DNA of 64,000 bases from NCBI GenBank assembly GCA_015657535.1, contig JADHZB010000690.1, positions 67,823-131,822 of the forward strand. The letters run 5' to 3'. Position 1 is the stretch's first letter. Every line of letters starts with the position of its first letter. This stretch comes from Nephromyces sp. MM_2019. Taxonomy: Eukaryota > Apicomplexa > Aconoidasida > Nephromycida. The position numbers and the translations under genes are program-made. The notes below the pieces were generated by a model, which ran no database searches, had not been told where the DNA came from, and saw only the letters and a program-made list of their open reading frames with translations. Positions 48,801-62,347 of this stretch are shown piece by piece.

Positions 48801-50725
48801 GAGAATAAGATTCAAACTTCATACCCTGCTTAATCAGCGGCTATCAACTTTTATGTAGATTCTTCTGCTAGTGCCCCCGGGAAACTTGTTTGTGCCTCGG
48901 CCAAAGTTCTGAATGGTTCTTGCTAGGGGAAGCGCGAAAGTTCTGCCTCTTGGGCGCTACTGAGGAGTGCTGGTTAAGATTCAAGGTAGTTCTTACCTGA
49001 TTGTGGATATTAACGGAAGCAATCGTAGTGATAAAGGGAAGTAGATATGTGGGCACCAAGCTTTTGATATGAGAAGCCCAGGCTGAGTGAGCAAAGCGGA
49101 AAAATGTAAAGTCCCTGTGAATTTATAAAAAATTTTCTCGACATTTGCAGGTTATGCAAGTCTCCTAGACCTATGATGCTATGAGATTGTATTGTGGCTT
49201 CCGTTTGTTTGCTTGCTGTAAAACGGAGTCCCGAGTTTCTGGTATTTCAAAGACGATGCGGCTAGTTAATCCAGATTATCTTAAGTTCAAGCTTTCTACT
49301 TATATCGCAAATTATCCGGCTTTTCCACTTAAGTTTTTGAGCGATTCATCTTGTGATGGGATATACGTTATTGTGCATTCGCCATTCTAATGCCGATGGT
49401 GTTGGCAGGTGATGCAATGACGAGTATCCTGCGAGTGCATCGGATAGCTGTTATTTCATGGACCTTTGCGTACCATTTGATACCCCATCATATGATAGCT
49501 TTGCAGCTCGGGGATGGCGCTCCTAGCCAGTTTTAATTGTATAGCATCCATAGGCTGTTTTTTGAATCTGAATGTATGCTCACTAATTTCAACACCTACG
49601 AATTTGGGGTGGAAGTGGCTATTAGTAAGAGCCTCAGTGGGGCCTGAGTGGTGATTTCGTGAGTTTTCCAGGACGCAAAACGCATACACACAAGTTTTAA
49701 TAGCCGATTGTAGTGGCGCTTTTTTTAGGTTTAGGTTCTTAAAGTGCTCCAGATTCTAAAGATTCTTAAGGTTTAGAGTTCAGATGCCTAGCATATCGAG
49801 TGGTTGCTCTTGGTGTGGCAAGTTGCACAAGGGCTAGCAACACGAAATCACACACCATGGATAAGCTCTAGAGCAGAAGAAAAAACTTTTCTACTGCTTC
49901 AAGAACCTGATTTTGTGGAAAAACATCTCCTTTTTGAAGTAAAAATGTAATTAAATGCGTTGACTAATGCATTAACGAGCTGCAGATGTGGAATCACAAA
50001 AGCAGTGGTCAGAGGCACCTTTTTCCACTGGCCTGGAATACTGACTCTGCGTCTTCATGGCCTCATCCAAGCAAAAAAGAAGCACTGAATTTCAGTCACT
50101 CCAAATAGTCTTATACTGTGGATACAATTCTATTGTAAATAAAAATGCAAACCAGTTTCGAATCAAATATGGGCACCACCTCTTGCCTAATGTTGAGATA
50201 TCTATGAATGATTCGTAGGTGAAGAAATACAAGATGTCGATATCTGCTGCCCTGCCGGGTTTACCTTTCTCGGAGGTACGCTCGTTACGGCGAGCTATCA
50301 AAATGTAAAATACGCCAAGCTTTAGCATTTGGCGGACAATTCTCGTTGAAGATTTTGCAAAATTTCTGCTAAACTAGCTTCAAGCTTAGAGTGCAAACAT
50401 AAAGTGCAGCCTCTTCATGTCTCTGAAGTTTTGATTTGTATGGTGGAAAATCAAAACCTTTCCAGAGAATGACAATGCTTTTTCCCTCTTCATTCTTCGC
50501 CTGCTACTCGCTCTCCATTCCTCTGTTACGCGGTAGTAGCTAAACATACCTGGCGCTCTAATTTTTTGCTAAAAATGTTTTCCACAACTTATAGGCTTCG
50601 GGTGCTCCCACCTCTGGTTGCCACGCTTTAAGCAGGTTTTGGCCTGCCTTTCCTTCTCCCAGTACTTTTATTCCTCTGATTTCTCTCTTCAAACCTTATT
50701 AGCCGCTGCGTTTCAAGTGTTGAAT
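45888..50725. other. spacer with exon-like patches, no gene recognised
   Basis: Between the ApiAP2 gene and the IBTK-like gene. Segments 48280-48320 and 48471-48589 join in phase (AGAT... GGCG|gtatgt, aagcag|CCCC ... GG|gtgatt) and read SYRVRLA then SMRDMSSRCVGRNL; 48930-48985 and the ORF 49181-49390 also look protein-like, but no consistent full model or family was found. ORFs at 46814-47053 and 47547-47798 are hydrophobic and uninformative. The last 200 bases should include the promoter of the downstream gene. Confidence 0.3.
46178..46243. repeat. 22-base unit repeated three times
   Basis: TTGTGCCCAGTGCTTGGATG plus TG, at 46178-46199, 46200-46221 and 46222-46243; the third copy differs in two bases. 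Located about 300 bases past the ApiAP2 stop. Confidence 0.92.
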
Positions 50726-53700
50726 ATGGTCATATTCACCCCGATGGAGAGCAGTAGCTCGCCTTTTGGCAAGCACTTTCCGGATACCTTGAGTCGTCCG
50801 CTGGCTCTCACAACTTTAGTGACGGAAGATGATATTCTCGGAGTGCAGCGAAGTTTCGTTGGGGGAGGGGAAACTTGCGGTTCGGCAGCTAATTTTTTTT
50901 CTTCCTCTACTTCACCATCTTCCTGTTATCGCCACGGCTCGCATGCACCCAAGGCACCCAATATATGTGGAGTTGGAGATAGGTTTCGTCAAGGGTCACC
51001 GCTGCAGTTTTCCAGCGAAGGTTTCACACGAAAGAAGTACTCTATTTTGCCTGCTGCCTCTGAGGAAGGTGGAACCTCATCTGCAGCAATCCATAATGCA
51101 GACAGACTTGCCGATTTTCCATTATTTCTTGCCTTCAAGAACATGAATTTTACGATTTTCTTTCAATTACTTCTGTTTGGAGAGGATCCGTTCAAAGTAG
51201 ATGGCCCCACAAGGAAAACGTTGCTACACCTGTACTACAACATCCTTCATAATCCCTGTTTTGCTTCCAATGTTCCAGAAAGCTACAGCTTGTGGTCTGC
51301 AGCAAGTGTGAAACTAAATCGCATTGTCGGGCATTCTTCTTTTCGTGATAGTGTGTGCAGTTGGGGAACAGGTAGTAAGTTTCAATTGGGCTACGTGGTA
51401 AATTCAGACAAAGTGCATGATATGTACCTACCAAAGTTTGTATTTATGCCTAGTAGGACGATAACTGGCGCTACAGGCTTATTAAACAATACGAAAAATG
51501 ATAAAAGAAGGAAGGATGCTCACACTCCACCGGTAAGTGGTTCAACACAGCCGCCACAGATTAACGAAGCTGAGAGCTTTTTTAGCTCTGAAGAAGTATT
51601 GAGTGTGTCATGTGGTAAGCATACCTCATTTCTTGCCACAGCTGATGGAAATGTTATAGTCTGGGGCAGTGGAAGCAAGGGACTGCTTGGTACTGGAAAT
51701 GATGATACAGTTTTGAGCCCAGCGTTGCTCCCGGATTTTGGAGAGCACGGAATAGGTTCTGTGAAGCAGGTAAGCTCTTTTTTATTATAGCTTGAAAAGC
51801 CGTTTTAATCTTTGAAAAAGCTGTGTGGAGATAGTATGAAAAATTTTGCTTTAACTAGTAAATTTATAAATGAAAGATCTTTACAGGTTCAAGAAACTGA
51901 TTAAAAAACGTAGGAGAAAGCTCAGCTTCTGAGTTTATTTGAAAAATATTCATTAATTTTTGTTCATTCTGCTATAAGCCATACTTTTCTATTATACGTG
52001 CAGCGAATGCGACACATGAAATTAGCGTAAAAATAGGTATATGTGCACTGGCATACACACACTGGCATGCAAACACGGGCATATACTTACGGGCATACAC
52101 GCAGTGGCATACACACAGTGGCATACACTCACTGACACACACGCTAACACATACACTGGCACACATACTAACACACACACTAACACACACACTGACACAC
52201 AAACATACTGGCATACACACTCATGAGTCTTTTTCTAGGATCTACATTCTACTTTATCTTGCACATTTAGTATATTTTTTCCTCTATTCCTTTAGTTTTA
52301 CGTATCTCTTCTTGTTCACCTTTACATGTCTTCAGTACCGTTTTCTTTTGTCTTTTTTTACTTCACTAGAATCCTCGTTACGGATGCACTGCAGAATAAA
52401 ATCAGCTCAAACAGAATTTTCTATGCATCTTCTGTTGAAATCCTGCAAAAACCGGAGGTTCGCACACATTCTTTTACAGACCTCACCTTACCACACTTTA
52501 GCTATACAAATCCTTGGCATATTATTACTCTTTTTTTTTTTTCAAGGTGGCCGCCGGAGGTGATAATACAGTCTTCTTGCTTCAGCAAGAGATGCCTCTT
52601 GTGTATAGTCTAGTGGCATGTGGCCCGGGTACCCCTCAAATTGGGGCTTTACGAGTCGCCAAAAAGGCTGAGCAAAGCAGCGTAGATGAAGTGTCGAAAA
52701 TGACAGGAAACTCTACATTCGTCGCATTTAACACACTCAATGTTGAAGGTGCAGCAGCACCCTCAAAGGTTGACTCTGGGGTAATATCCAAGAGTAAGCT
52801 AGAACGACCTTATAGTGGGCAAAATGCTGGTGATCTCTTTTATTTGAAAGTAAGTTCTGATCAGTACTTGGGTCCTACTTTGAGAGTTTCCAGCGTGTCA
52901 GCAGGGGAGCTGCATAGTATGTTGCTTACCGAACAAGGTAGGTTATCATTTAAATCGTTGAAATCGCATGTATGCTTGTGTGTGTGCGTAGTGAGACATA
53001 TATGTGCAGATGATGGATCTACGATAAGCGCAGCTTACTCCTACATCTTTTGTTTCAGTGGCATGAAAGCTTTTGTTTGCTTTTTTTAGCGGATATTTCG
53101 TGTAAGTGAAGTCGAATTTGAATGAAAAATCAGCATCTGTAACTTGAGAGAATTACAGAAGCTAATTGAGAGGAGCTCAGATTCTCTCAATTTATTGTGC
53201 TACTACTCTACTCTTTGGGTTGATAGAGATTTAAAAAAAAATAAACTCAAATTCTCTCAATTTATTGTGCTATTACTCGACTGTTTGACATGAAGATGAT
53301 GAGAATATCGAATATCTTTCAATGCCAATTTTAGCAGGAATTGAGTACGCATTTCTGTCAAAATCCATATCTTGAGTAGCATGTGTGTTTTTGACTCAAT
53401 TTTCTAGAATTTGAAGATAATATACTCTCAGTATCATCTTCTTCTTCCGAGTTTATTCATGAGATTTGCCCAATGAGTAGCTCCAGAAAATTGCAATTTG
53501 TTGGGAGTTACTTTTTGTTCAGTTTTTTCAGCTAATCAAAATTTCTTTAGTAGCATCTAATAACGAGTTTAAGTATTGAAAACATTGATTTATGAATTTA
53601 GATTGAAGTTCTCTATTCTTTTCGGAGAATTAGCTGAACGGTTTTTCACACGTTAGTCGAGAATATAAGGGACAAATTCTATCAAAATTGAAGGAAAATC

Positions 53701-56700
53701 CACTTTCAAAAGCATTTTTAAATCTTTTATTTTATCTAAAAAATCGACTGTGTGTTAGGCGTTCGCTCCACCATGATCATTATTTTGATTGTTAAATCTC
53801 AAAATAATGTGTGCTGTTTTCCTTAAGATCTAATAAGAGGCTCATCTCAACCAAGAAGATCTAGAAATTGATCAGTTTATTGACTAGAAAACGATGAAAA
53901 TCCACCATCATCCTCTTTGAAGCTTTACCTCTATTTGACTTAGAGGAGGGCTTTTGTTTCGTTTTGTCTTCCTTATTTGCTTTTTAGATTTAAAAAGTTC
54001 ATATTCTACTTCCTGGAAGAGTTTTAAGAATTCTGGAGGTTTACTGTAGGAGGAAAACTCAATGATTGAGCATATATTAATTTTTTTGAGGATTTGTGTA
54101 TGCAAAAGATTTTTCAGTTTTTACCGAAACATCTTCGTGTTAGCATCATCTTTTTTTGTGGAACCAGATCTTCTTCTGGTGGTGATTTCACACGCCGAAA
54201 CTATCACAGGATTTCACGCAATTTCATACACTGCAGCTATTACACACACACAATTTCACGCGCCGAAACTATTACACACGATTTCATGCGATCGCACACG
54301 CTGCAGCTATTACACACAAAATTTCACACGCCCGCGCGAAAACACTCTGTGAATTATGCCTTTGCTACTTATCAAGAAAACTATGGACTACATCATACCA
54401 GCAGTGCCTGAAGAGACTCTTCAAAGGCCTTCATAAAATCACCACTATTTGATCTGCGAAGATAGTTCATCTTCAATAAAAGAAAGTAATTAGAGAGGAG
54501 AAAACCCCTAAATATCTTCACTTATTAATCTTCTTTTAGGTCATGTTTTTGCTTGGGGATGCAATGGATGTGGGCAATGTGGCTTGGGCTCCCGTATCCT
54601 TTTTTCAAAATCTCCTCAGAGATGTGATAGTCTTCGATCTATAAAAAGCATTAATGCTTATGGAAATGTCAGTGGAGCGCTTACTTTTAATGGTGGTAAG
54701 CGCAATGTCCATGTTTTATGAACTAGAGGGGGGGGGTGTGTGTGTGTCTTCATAGCACGCACATCCACCAGGAGGTGGGGGGAGGGAGGTCTAGTTTATC
54801 TTATGAGCTAATGAATGCTCTGCATATCAAACAAGGTGTGTCTGAAGATTATGAGTTATTCCTACTTAAATTGCCATTTTTAAAGCATATCTGGAGAAGA
54901 AAAATTGTGTTTAATCTCTACTCTGCTAGACGTGTTAGAACTGCCAGTTAATCCACTTTTTTTACTGATTAACCATGATTTTATTGGAAAAAGTATTTCA
55001 TTTGTATATAAAAGAGATTCAAATGCATGTTTATTTGATAATTTAGTGTGTGTTTTTATTCAGAGGTGCTTTTAAATGCTCATTGATATGTATAGGAGGA
55101 TCTTTGACTTTTTTTTAATGTTTTTGGGCTTTTTGTGAATGAAATGGGTCCAAATTTGGGAAGAACTTTACGTTTCTGCTAATTACTATTGAGTTTTTGC
55201 AGATGCCTTTATTTGGGGAGGTTATACGGAAGACTTAAGCAAGGAGGTTGAGGGTATGTCAGAGAAGGATGTCAGTTTACGTCAGCAGCAGTTTTTCTTA
55301 CCATCAAAGGTTTGAAGCTCTCATGATTAAGAATTTTATCAGAAGCTGGAATTTTTTGCTGAATTTTTTGCTTAGAGGCCTCTAAAATTATTGTGGAGTG
55401 AGTGTGTGTGTGTTTAGGTGTATGGAGTGAGTATGTGTGTGTTTAGGGAGTTGCTCTTTTGGAAAAGCTAGCAGCTTTTATTTACTCTTTGTGTATAACA
55501 CGTTTACTCACTGATGCTTGCATTTTTGAGCAAAATTTATGGTCCTTATCTCAACTAATCAAACAAGCTTAAAAGCTTGCTGCTTCCAGTGTAATTAGAA
55601 TAAGTAGACTCGCGTTAACAAACACACACTGCCCAGTGTGAGGTAATAATACTGCACCTTCTTCATTTAAGCTCTTGTCAGTTATAGAAGATTACATGCA
55701 GGTGAAAAATATATGAAATTACTGAAAATGAGCATTTTTTGCTTACTAATAAGAAAATTCAGCATTTCTTTGCTCTTCCTGCATTCTGCGCTTTGAGGTA
55801 TATGTTCTTCTCTTCTACTAATATGCTTCAAGTCCACCCTATTTCTAGCTTAGATACCTTCTCTTTTGCTGTGTGCAACAAGAAGCACTGTAGCAGACTT
55901 ATATTAAACCTAAAAATAACTTCCTTGCGACTACAATTTTCATTTTTTCAAACTTTGGCTTCACGTTTTACTTTTTCCATTTTTTGTTATTTCCCGATAA
56001 ACCTCTGGTGTATCGCGTATATTAAGGCCCAAAAGTTCAAAAACCATTACAAGAAGTGCAAAAAGCGGTTCAAAAAGTAGTTCAAAAAGCAGTTCAAAAA
56101 GCATTACAAGAAGAAGTACAAGAATACCCTTGCACTTCAGTTTTTAAGTTTCAAATGTGCTTATATCGGCCACACTGCTGCTACTATCAGGTCATCATCA
56201 CTCTTGCTGCTATCGCCACTGTAACATCTGCAGCTCGCAACTTTCTATTTCTACCCTTTTCAGGTGAAAGTAAGCAAAGCAGCCTCTCAATTAGCTAGCC
56301 TTCGTCCACGGCGAGCGAATAGTTTTTCGACTGATTCTAGACTCAATGACTGGATACTGGCTCTATTAGACTACTGCCCTGCTTCAGAGCGCCCACACAC
56401 AGCTGATGAGACTAAGGCTACCATTGAAGATGCTAGGAATGACTTCAATGCTGATCGTTCTGTGGATGATATGGCTGCTGAACCTTTCCAGGAGTTGTTT
56501 AGCCATCCCTCTAAGTCGGGCATGTCACTCAAAGTTCTAGCATTAAGCGATGAAATTGGGATAGGAATCAGCTCTGAGAGCAAGAGGTACCATATCGGCA
56601 TCGAGAAATAGCTAAAATTAACGAATAAAATGTCAAAAAAGTGATGAAGAATTTGATCTTTTCCTCTTATTTTTTCTGTGTAGTTTCTTCATATGAGTGT

Positions 56701-59700
56701 TGATTTAAGCCTTTTTACTTGATTGGCTTTATTGCTCCTTTATATGATGATATATTGTAGATCTATTAGAAGGCACTTTTTTATGGAATGCATTGGCACA
56801 CAGTTTGCCAGGTGAAGTTAGTGAGATTGGGCCTTTACTTGCCTACTTTTGCAGCTAGGGTTTCATAAAACTTTATGCTATATATATATTTCGAGAGATG
56901 CTGCTTTTTTCGCGGGGTTTACTTTGAATTATTTCTTGGTACAAAGCAAGCAGTTTTTATCTAAAAAGTTTGTCATTTTGGAGCTTTTAACTGTATCATC
57001 TGCGTATTACATCTCTTGCAGTATTATAGCGTCACAAAATTATGCTTTCTGCTTTAATTTGGTGTATTTTTCGCGATTTATGGGTTGAGCAGTGTGTAAG
57101 CTAGATGGCTCAGTATTTTTCTTTCATGTTCGTTTTCGTTGCTACTTTTTAAGCTAAACTTGTTTACTGTGAAATCATATGCGTATAAAAAATTATTGAA
57201 TTTTTTTGTTCTACTTTATGTGTGTGTGTTTGTGCATGTTTGTTTTTATCTGCATGTGTATGTGTATGTGTTCCAATTAATAATTATCAAAAACCAAGTG
57301 TAGTTTTTTCTTTTTTCCTTGTTTCTTTCGAGGTTCTTTCTCGGGAAATATTTAAAGTTTAATTTTGCCAATTTGTTGATTGATCTTTCTAGCTGATAAG
57401 ACGCCTTTATATGCGTTTTTTTTACTTTTTTTTATGAAACTCTTTCATTCTGTGATTTTATTAAGGTGTTCGTGCTGAAGTTAGCTTTCTTTCGAGCAAG
57501 TAAAGCTTGTCTTCAAATTCACCTTGGCAGAGTTTTTTCCTTGTAAAATGTATTTTGAGGGGCCTCAGTGCTGCATGATTTGACGGAAATTTATTGTGTG
57601 ATAATGCATTGATTGCAGCTCTTACTCATCTCCATGTTTATCAGAGTTTCGTGTTTTGCAACACCAAAAATTGAATCTTTCTAATTGGATTTTACTTCTG
57701 AAAGCCATTCAGCAGTGAATCTTTGCTTTTCTTGATTTTTTTGCTGTGCTGAAGAGTTTCCTCCTGCATCCTAAACTGTTCTGCAAATTTAGCTGCTTGA
57801 AAAGAGATTTAAGATTGAAGTATTACAAAGTTTTCTTTTATTTTTTCCCTGTGTGTGTGTATACTTAGATGATTTTTAGGCTCTATACGCCTTGATTGCC
57901 CTTTTTAACATCTTAGCCTCATACAAGCTTGCAGCTTCTGTATGCAATTAATTTGGAATTATTCATTTTTTATGCTTCAGGGTATTCCCTTCTTTCGTTG
58001 ATTACCCATTTTTCAACTGTAGACTAACCCACATATATATATTCATGCTTACTATATCCTTCTTTCTTCAGTCTTTACATGTGGGCAATGAATTCGCGTC
58101 CTGCCTATTCCTATATAGCTTTAGATGTAGAGGATGCCAAGGATTGCTGTATAGGCAATGGCAGCATATACTGCGTGACAGATGAAGGTTTTTTGTATGT
58201 TGCCAAACTTTTTGCTGGGAAGGACCCATCATTTCCTCAAGCATCTCTTCCAGGTAATCCTAACAATTTGGGGATCATGGAAGTAGAGAAACTTCCTGGA
58301 GCTGTTTCATATGATGACAATTCTAATGGGGGTGGTCCTCTCAAGAATAGCAAGGTAATCGGTACCCCCCTCACTTCAAAAGTAGCACCACTACCTCAGA
58401 AAGGAACGCAGGTGCCCAGACCGAGTATTACGCACACAACTGCCAGCAAATCGCACATTAAGAATGGGTATACTGACTTCTACGGGCCAAACTGTCATCA
58501 GCTGCAAACAGGTAGTTCTCCTATGCCAAGCTCATCTGGTAATTCTCTAGTAAATTCTGATTTTTCCCACAATAGCCACGATAATTCTCGGGGGATGAGC
58601 TTGTCTCCAAAGGGTTTGAAAGATTCAGTAAGAAGTAGTTCAGGAAAGCCGATCACTGGCGTGAAGGTGGAACCTGCTTTGCCGCCTCTTCCGAGATTTA
58701 AGCTTTCCAATGCCGTTGCCTCTGTCACCAGAGTTAGCTGTGGTCAAGAACATACCGTTGCTGTGTGTAGATTTATATTTCCCCACAGCTTCCCCGTTTT
58801 TAAAGAAGGCTCAGATGAAGTTTTCGCACCCCCAATTTGTTCTAACGGAAAGGATGTATGCTCTAGCTCAGACTTCTTTAGTCACGGGAGTAGCTTTCCC
58901 AGTTACCCGCAAAAGCTATGTATTATGAATCTTCAAGATCCTCAAGAAGAGCGGCTATATGAAGTAGAATTCACCGAATCCCATGGTGCAGTTATAAAGG
59001 CTGCTAATTCTCCCGCTGCGTCTTCTTTTGCGAATTTATATCTTGATTCTTCTGCGGATAATTCTGATGACCTTAGTAGCACAGGGTTAGGTTTCTGCCG
59101 TGGCAAGGAGATGGCTGCTTTTCAAGCTTTAAATTCGGTACTTGCAGGTTACACTGACAATTCTATGCATATTCACACTGAAGGTGAGTTTTACCTGAAT
59201 CAGGCGAGTTATGCTTCGTCAGGAGTTGAAAAAAACCGGGTAGCTCATTTTAGAAAGAATGACAAACTTATAGCCCCTGGAGCGGCGGGTAGCGAAGCTG
59301 TAGATCCTGCTAGTTTAGTAGATAATACTAGTAGTAGTCCTCCATCATTAAGCGATACAGAAGGCAAGGAGGAATCCTACAATGATGATCTGCACAACCC
59401 TTTTATTTCTTCTGACTTCAAGCTAGGAAGGATGACGCGAAGTAGCAGTCTCACTAGTACAAATCATGACGATGAAGGATTCAGATCTTCGAATTGCTGC
59501 CGCTATTGTGGCAATCTACAGAAGGAGCGATTGGAGGAAGAAACATCTCTGTCTGAAAGGGGGGTATCTAGAACCATACCCTCTTTAAAATTTTTATGTC
59601 AGAAAAAACTATCAGAGCTTCTTACTCCTCTAAACATTGTTAATATAATCAACTATGCTGTGGCGACCTTTAGCTTTGAGCTCTTTGATTATGCTATAGT

Positions 59701-61336
59701 AGTGATAGCCATGAACTTGAACATCTTTCTCTCTGCTTGCCTTCTAAACGTTTTTTTTAAGTTGCCAGAAATTGCTATCTTGGGTATAGAGCTACTCTTC
59801 AGGGCGAGAAGTCCGTCTTTAGCTATACGATTAAGGAATGCGTTTATTGCTGACACGTTTTCGAGTAAGTTTTCTCCCATTGAAGATAACTTCATAGTTA
59901 AATCTCTCGTCTCTGACGCGACAACTCTAGACATAACTGCTGCTTTACATGCTCCAGCAGAAGAAAATCAATCCATTGAAGAAAGAAAGGGGTCTGGAGA
60001 TGATAGATATTCTAAAACTGGGTTTTCTGTGGCTCCTTTAGGAACCCTCATTGGCCAAGGAGGATTTCTCGAGTGCTTTTCCGCACCTACTCCCCAGTTT
60101 TGCACAAGCCCTGAAGTTTTTACTGGAACTGATAAAACAGAGGGGAGTCTCTTAGGAATGGATGTCAGCGACGACTTTGATGTCACAGCCAGTCCAGCAA
60201 GTTACAGCTCAAAGATGTATCATGTTTCAAAAAAGAATCTTCTTCAAGAGTACCCAAAAGCTGCTTACATATCGTTTGTCCGCTTCTTGAGGCCAGGAAA
60301 CCCCTGTATGCGATCCAAAGAGTATAATCAATATATTTTAGCATTACTGGGAGGGGTTGATAATACTCAAAATGCAAAATTTGCTGCGGGAATACAGCGT
60401 AGTGGAGTAGGTTCCACTAGCAAGGAGCCCAAACAAAAGCCAGGAGGTGGTAAAAAAAATAATAAGAAAAGCAGTAAAAACTTACAACCTCAGCCTGCAC
60501 ACCCGCATGTCAACATGAAGATAAAGGATTGTCATGGCCGCCAAGATAGGGAATCTATTATGCCAGATGAAGATGCCACCGACTGTGAAAGGGAAGTTAA
60601 TAGTCAAGAAGTGGTGGGAAGATCAGCTGTTGAGAATGAAATATTTCATTCTCAAAAGAAAATTCATAACAACTCAGATTCAGCTTCATTCTCAAAAGAA
60701 TCCGAATGCCTACTGCTTGAAATTGGAAAAATAGCCTCTGCTGGGGGCTCTCCTTGGGGATTGACTATTGTGAAGAATCCTTCTGTTCCCTCTACTGACA
60801 TTGGTCCTATGACCTCCGGTTCTGGGACTGCTACACTCGCAACTAGCCGTGCTACTGAAAGCGATAGCTCAGAGGGTAATCGGCTTAATGGCTCTTGCTA
60901 CCCCAGCCTCCCATCTCAGGTGAAAGTCAACTCGCTTTCTGAATCTGTAAAAACTCACCTGGTGAGGCCTAGACCAATAAAAGAGCAGCCAAAAGATTTG
61001 TCTCTTCGAGGTCCTACAGCTTCTTCTAAAGAAGAGAATACTTTGCATTGCATACCTGGCTTGCCAGATGAGGATGATAAGAAGAGGGAGTTTAATGGCA
61101 AAGATTATATTTGCTTACATACGAAGCCTCCTGGTACCACTCCATTGTCACGAGAATCTTCTCCTCATTTAGTTGATAAGAGTGAAGAGCATCATCGCAT
61201 TACCGAGGAAATTTTTTCTGACTCCAAGTTTGATGGTGGCCTTTTGCCTTCGTGTATAGCGGGGAGCAATAATATTGGCTCAAGTGTGTTAAACGATTTT
61301 ATGCAGTTTCCTGAGATTGGCGGGTTATCAAACGAG
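50726..61336 (+). CDS. IBTK-like protein: ankyrin-like segment, RCC1 repeats, BACK-like region
   Basis: IBTK family proteins are RCC1/BTB adaptors of cullin-3 ubiquitin ligases. Exons 50726-51769, 52547-52937, 54540-54695, 55203-55309, 56264-56586 and 58072-61336 join in phase to exactly 1762 codons. The ATG at 50726 is the first in frame. An ankyrin-like segment (about 126-170, FFQLLLFGEDP ... KTLLHLYYN) is followed by RCC1 blades: VCSWGTGSKFQLG, VSCGKHTSFLATADGNVIVW, VFAWGCNGCGQCGLG, AFIWGG, LYMWAMNSR and TRVSCGQEHTVAV (about 885-906). About 1180-1260 is a helical region (CQKKLSELLTPLNIVNIINY, FDYAIVVIAMNLNIFL) resembling the part of IBTK that follows its BTB domain. A BTB fold with its usual D-V ... 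AHK motif was not seen. The remainder is Ser-rich and disordered. The donor GAG|gtgatg at 61337 is phase 0, while the next good exon expects phase 1, so an exon join is missing. Confidence 0.78.
52041..52225. repeat. degenerate CACTGGCATACACA tandem repeat
   Basis: About a dozen variable copies of a 14-20 base unit (ACTGGCATACACAC and ACTAACACACAC forms) in the first intron of the IBTK-like gene. Confidence 0.85.
53181..53278. repeat. 28-base direct repeat, 70-base spacing
   Basis: ATTCTCTCAATTTATTGTGC plus TAYTACTC at 53181-53208 and 53251-53278, one mismatch, in intron 2 of the IBTK-like gene. Confidence 0.85.
54187..54330. repeat. alternating CGCCGAAACTATTACAC / CTGCAGCTATTACACAC repeat
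   Basis: Two related units alternate twice, with ATTTCACRCG links, in the intron before exon 54540-54695 of the IBTK-like gene. Confidence 0.8.
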
Positions 61337-62347
61337 GTGATGAGATGTCTTTTTCTTGATTTTTTTGGGCGAAAACTTTGTTTTTCATTAGCATATACAA
61401 CACTAATCACGTTTGATATTTTCGATTCATCTTCTAATGATATTCTGTGCAAAATTTAATGTTTTAAAACTTTTTTTTCCTCCCTCGAAGGTGCACTTTT
61501 CGTGTTTATTCCTAGACCGTCGAGGCTTTTATCCTTAAGCGAATGTTTAACAGCTTTCAAAGTCGCTAATGGTTTTTCTTTATTATGATGTGCTACAGAA
61601 GCCTCAAATTTGAGCTTGTGCAAATAATTAGCTCAACTAGTGGCGGTTTATTGCCAATTTTTTCTCCTCAAAATCTCAGCTACCCACACACGCTTAATCA
61701 ACTCTTTGCTAGCTCTTTGTATAGGCTAAGGTTCCGAAGGCAGAGACCCTTCCCCAGAAGACTAGCCGCTCTAGCCGAGTGAAGTTAAAATTTGGTAAGG
61801 CCTTGTACCGTGTGCTGAAGTTTTATGTGTGTGAGTGTGTTGGTCCCATCTGGAAAGAAAGTGGTGAATGAGGCTATGTTTCTTAGTGTGTTGGTGCCAC
61901 CTGGAAAGATAGCGATTCATGAGGCTATCTTTCTTAGTAGATTGAATTTGATTAGCCTGAAGACGGATTTTTTTTTGCTTTTTTAGTTTTTCTAGTTTTA
62001 AACCGCTGCTTAGGTTGTATTGAATGATCTTCACTGCATATGCTATGCGATTAGCATTTAAAAAAAACTGAATTTATTCTCGTGGAAATTTGAATTTTGC
62101 TTAATATCTTCAATATTTAAAAGCTTAATAACATATCCAGTTTCTATTCAGCTGTTTGAGCTGTCCTCTTTGTATTCTTTCTTTTTGCAACTCCTTTTCA
62201 AATCTCATTCATGACACTGTCCTAGTTGAGGATTAGCACCTTGCAATTCTTTTTTGCGTATAATTTTTTTAGCGAAATTTCTAGATACTATCAGATATTT
62301 ATTATTAATACTTTTGAAGGCAAATTGATGCTTTTCCTTTTCTATAG
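61337..62347. other. intronic stretch with unresolved exon join
   Basis: Lies between exon 6 and the C-terminal exon of the IBTK-like gene. A candidate small exon starts after ctacag at 61602 (frame A-AGC-CTC, open to a TGA at 61780-61782) but its phases do not connect both sides. If exon 6 splices straight to 61602 in phase 0, translation stops after four codons, which would make 62348-63060 a separate gene. Confidence 0.35.

Noticed and set aside
51972..52226. ORFs full of Cys/Val or Thr/His repeats
   Set aside because: Translation of the CACTGGCATACACA repeat in an intron of the IBTK-like gene.
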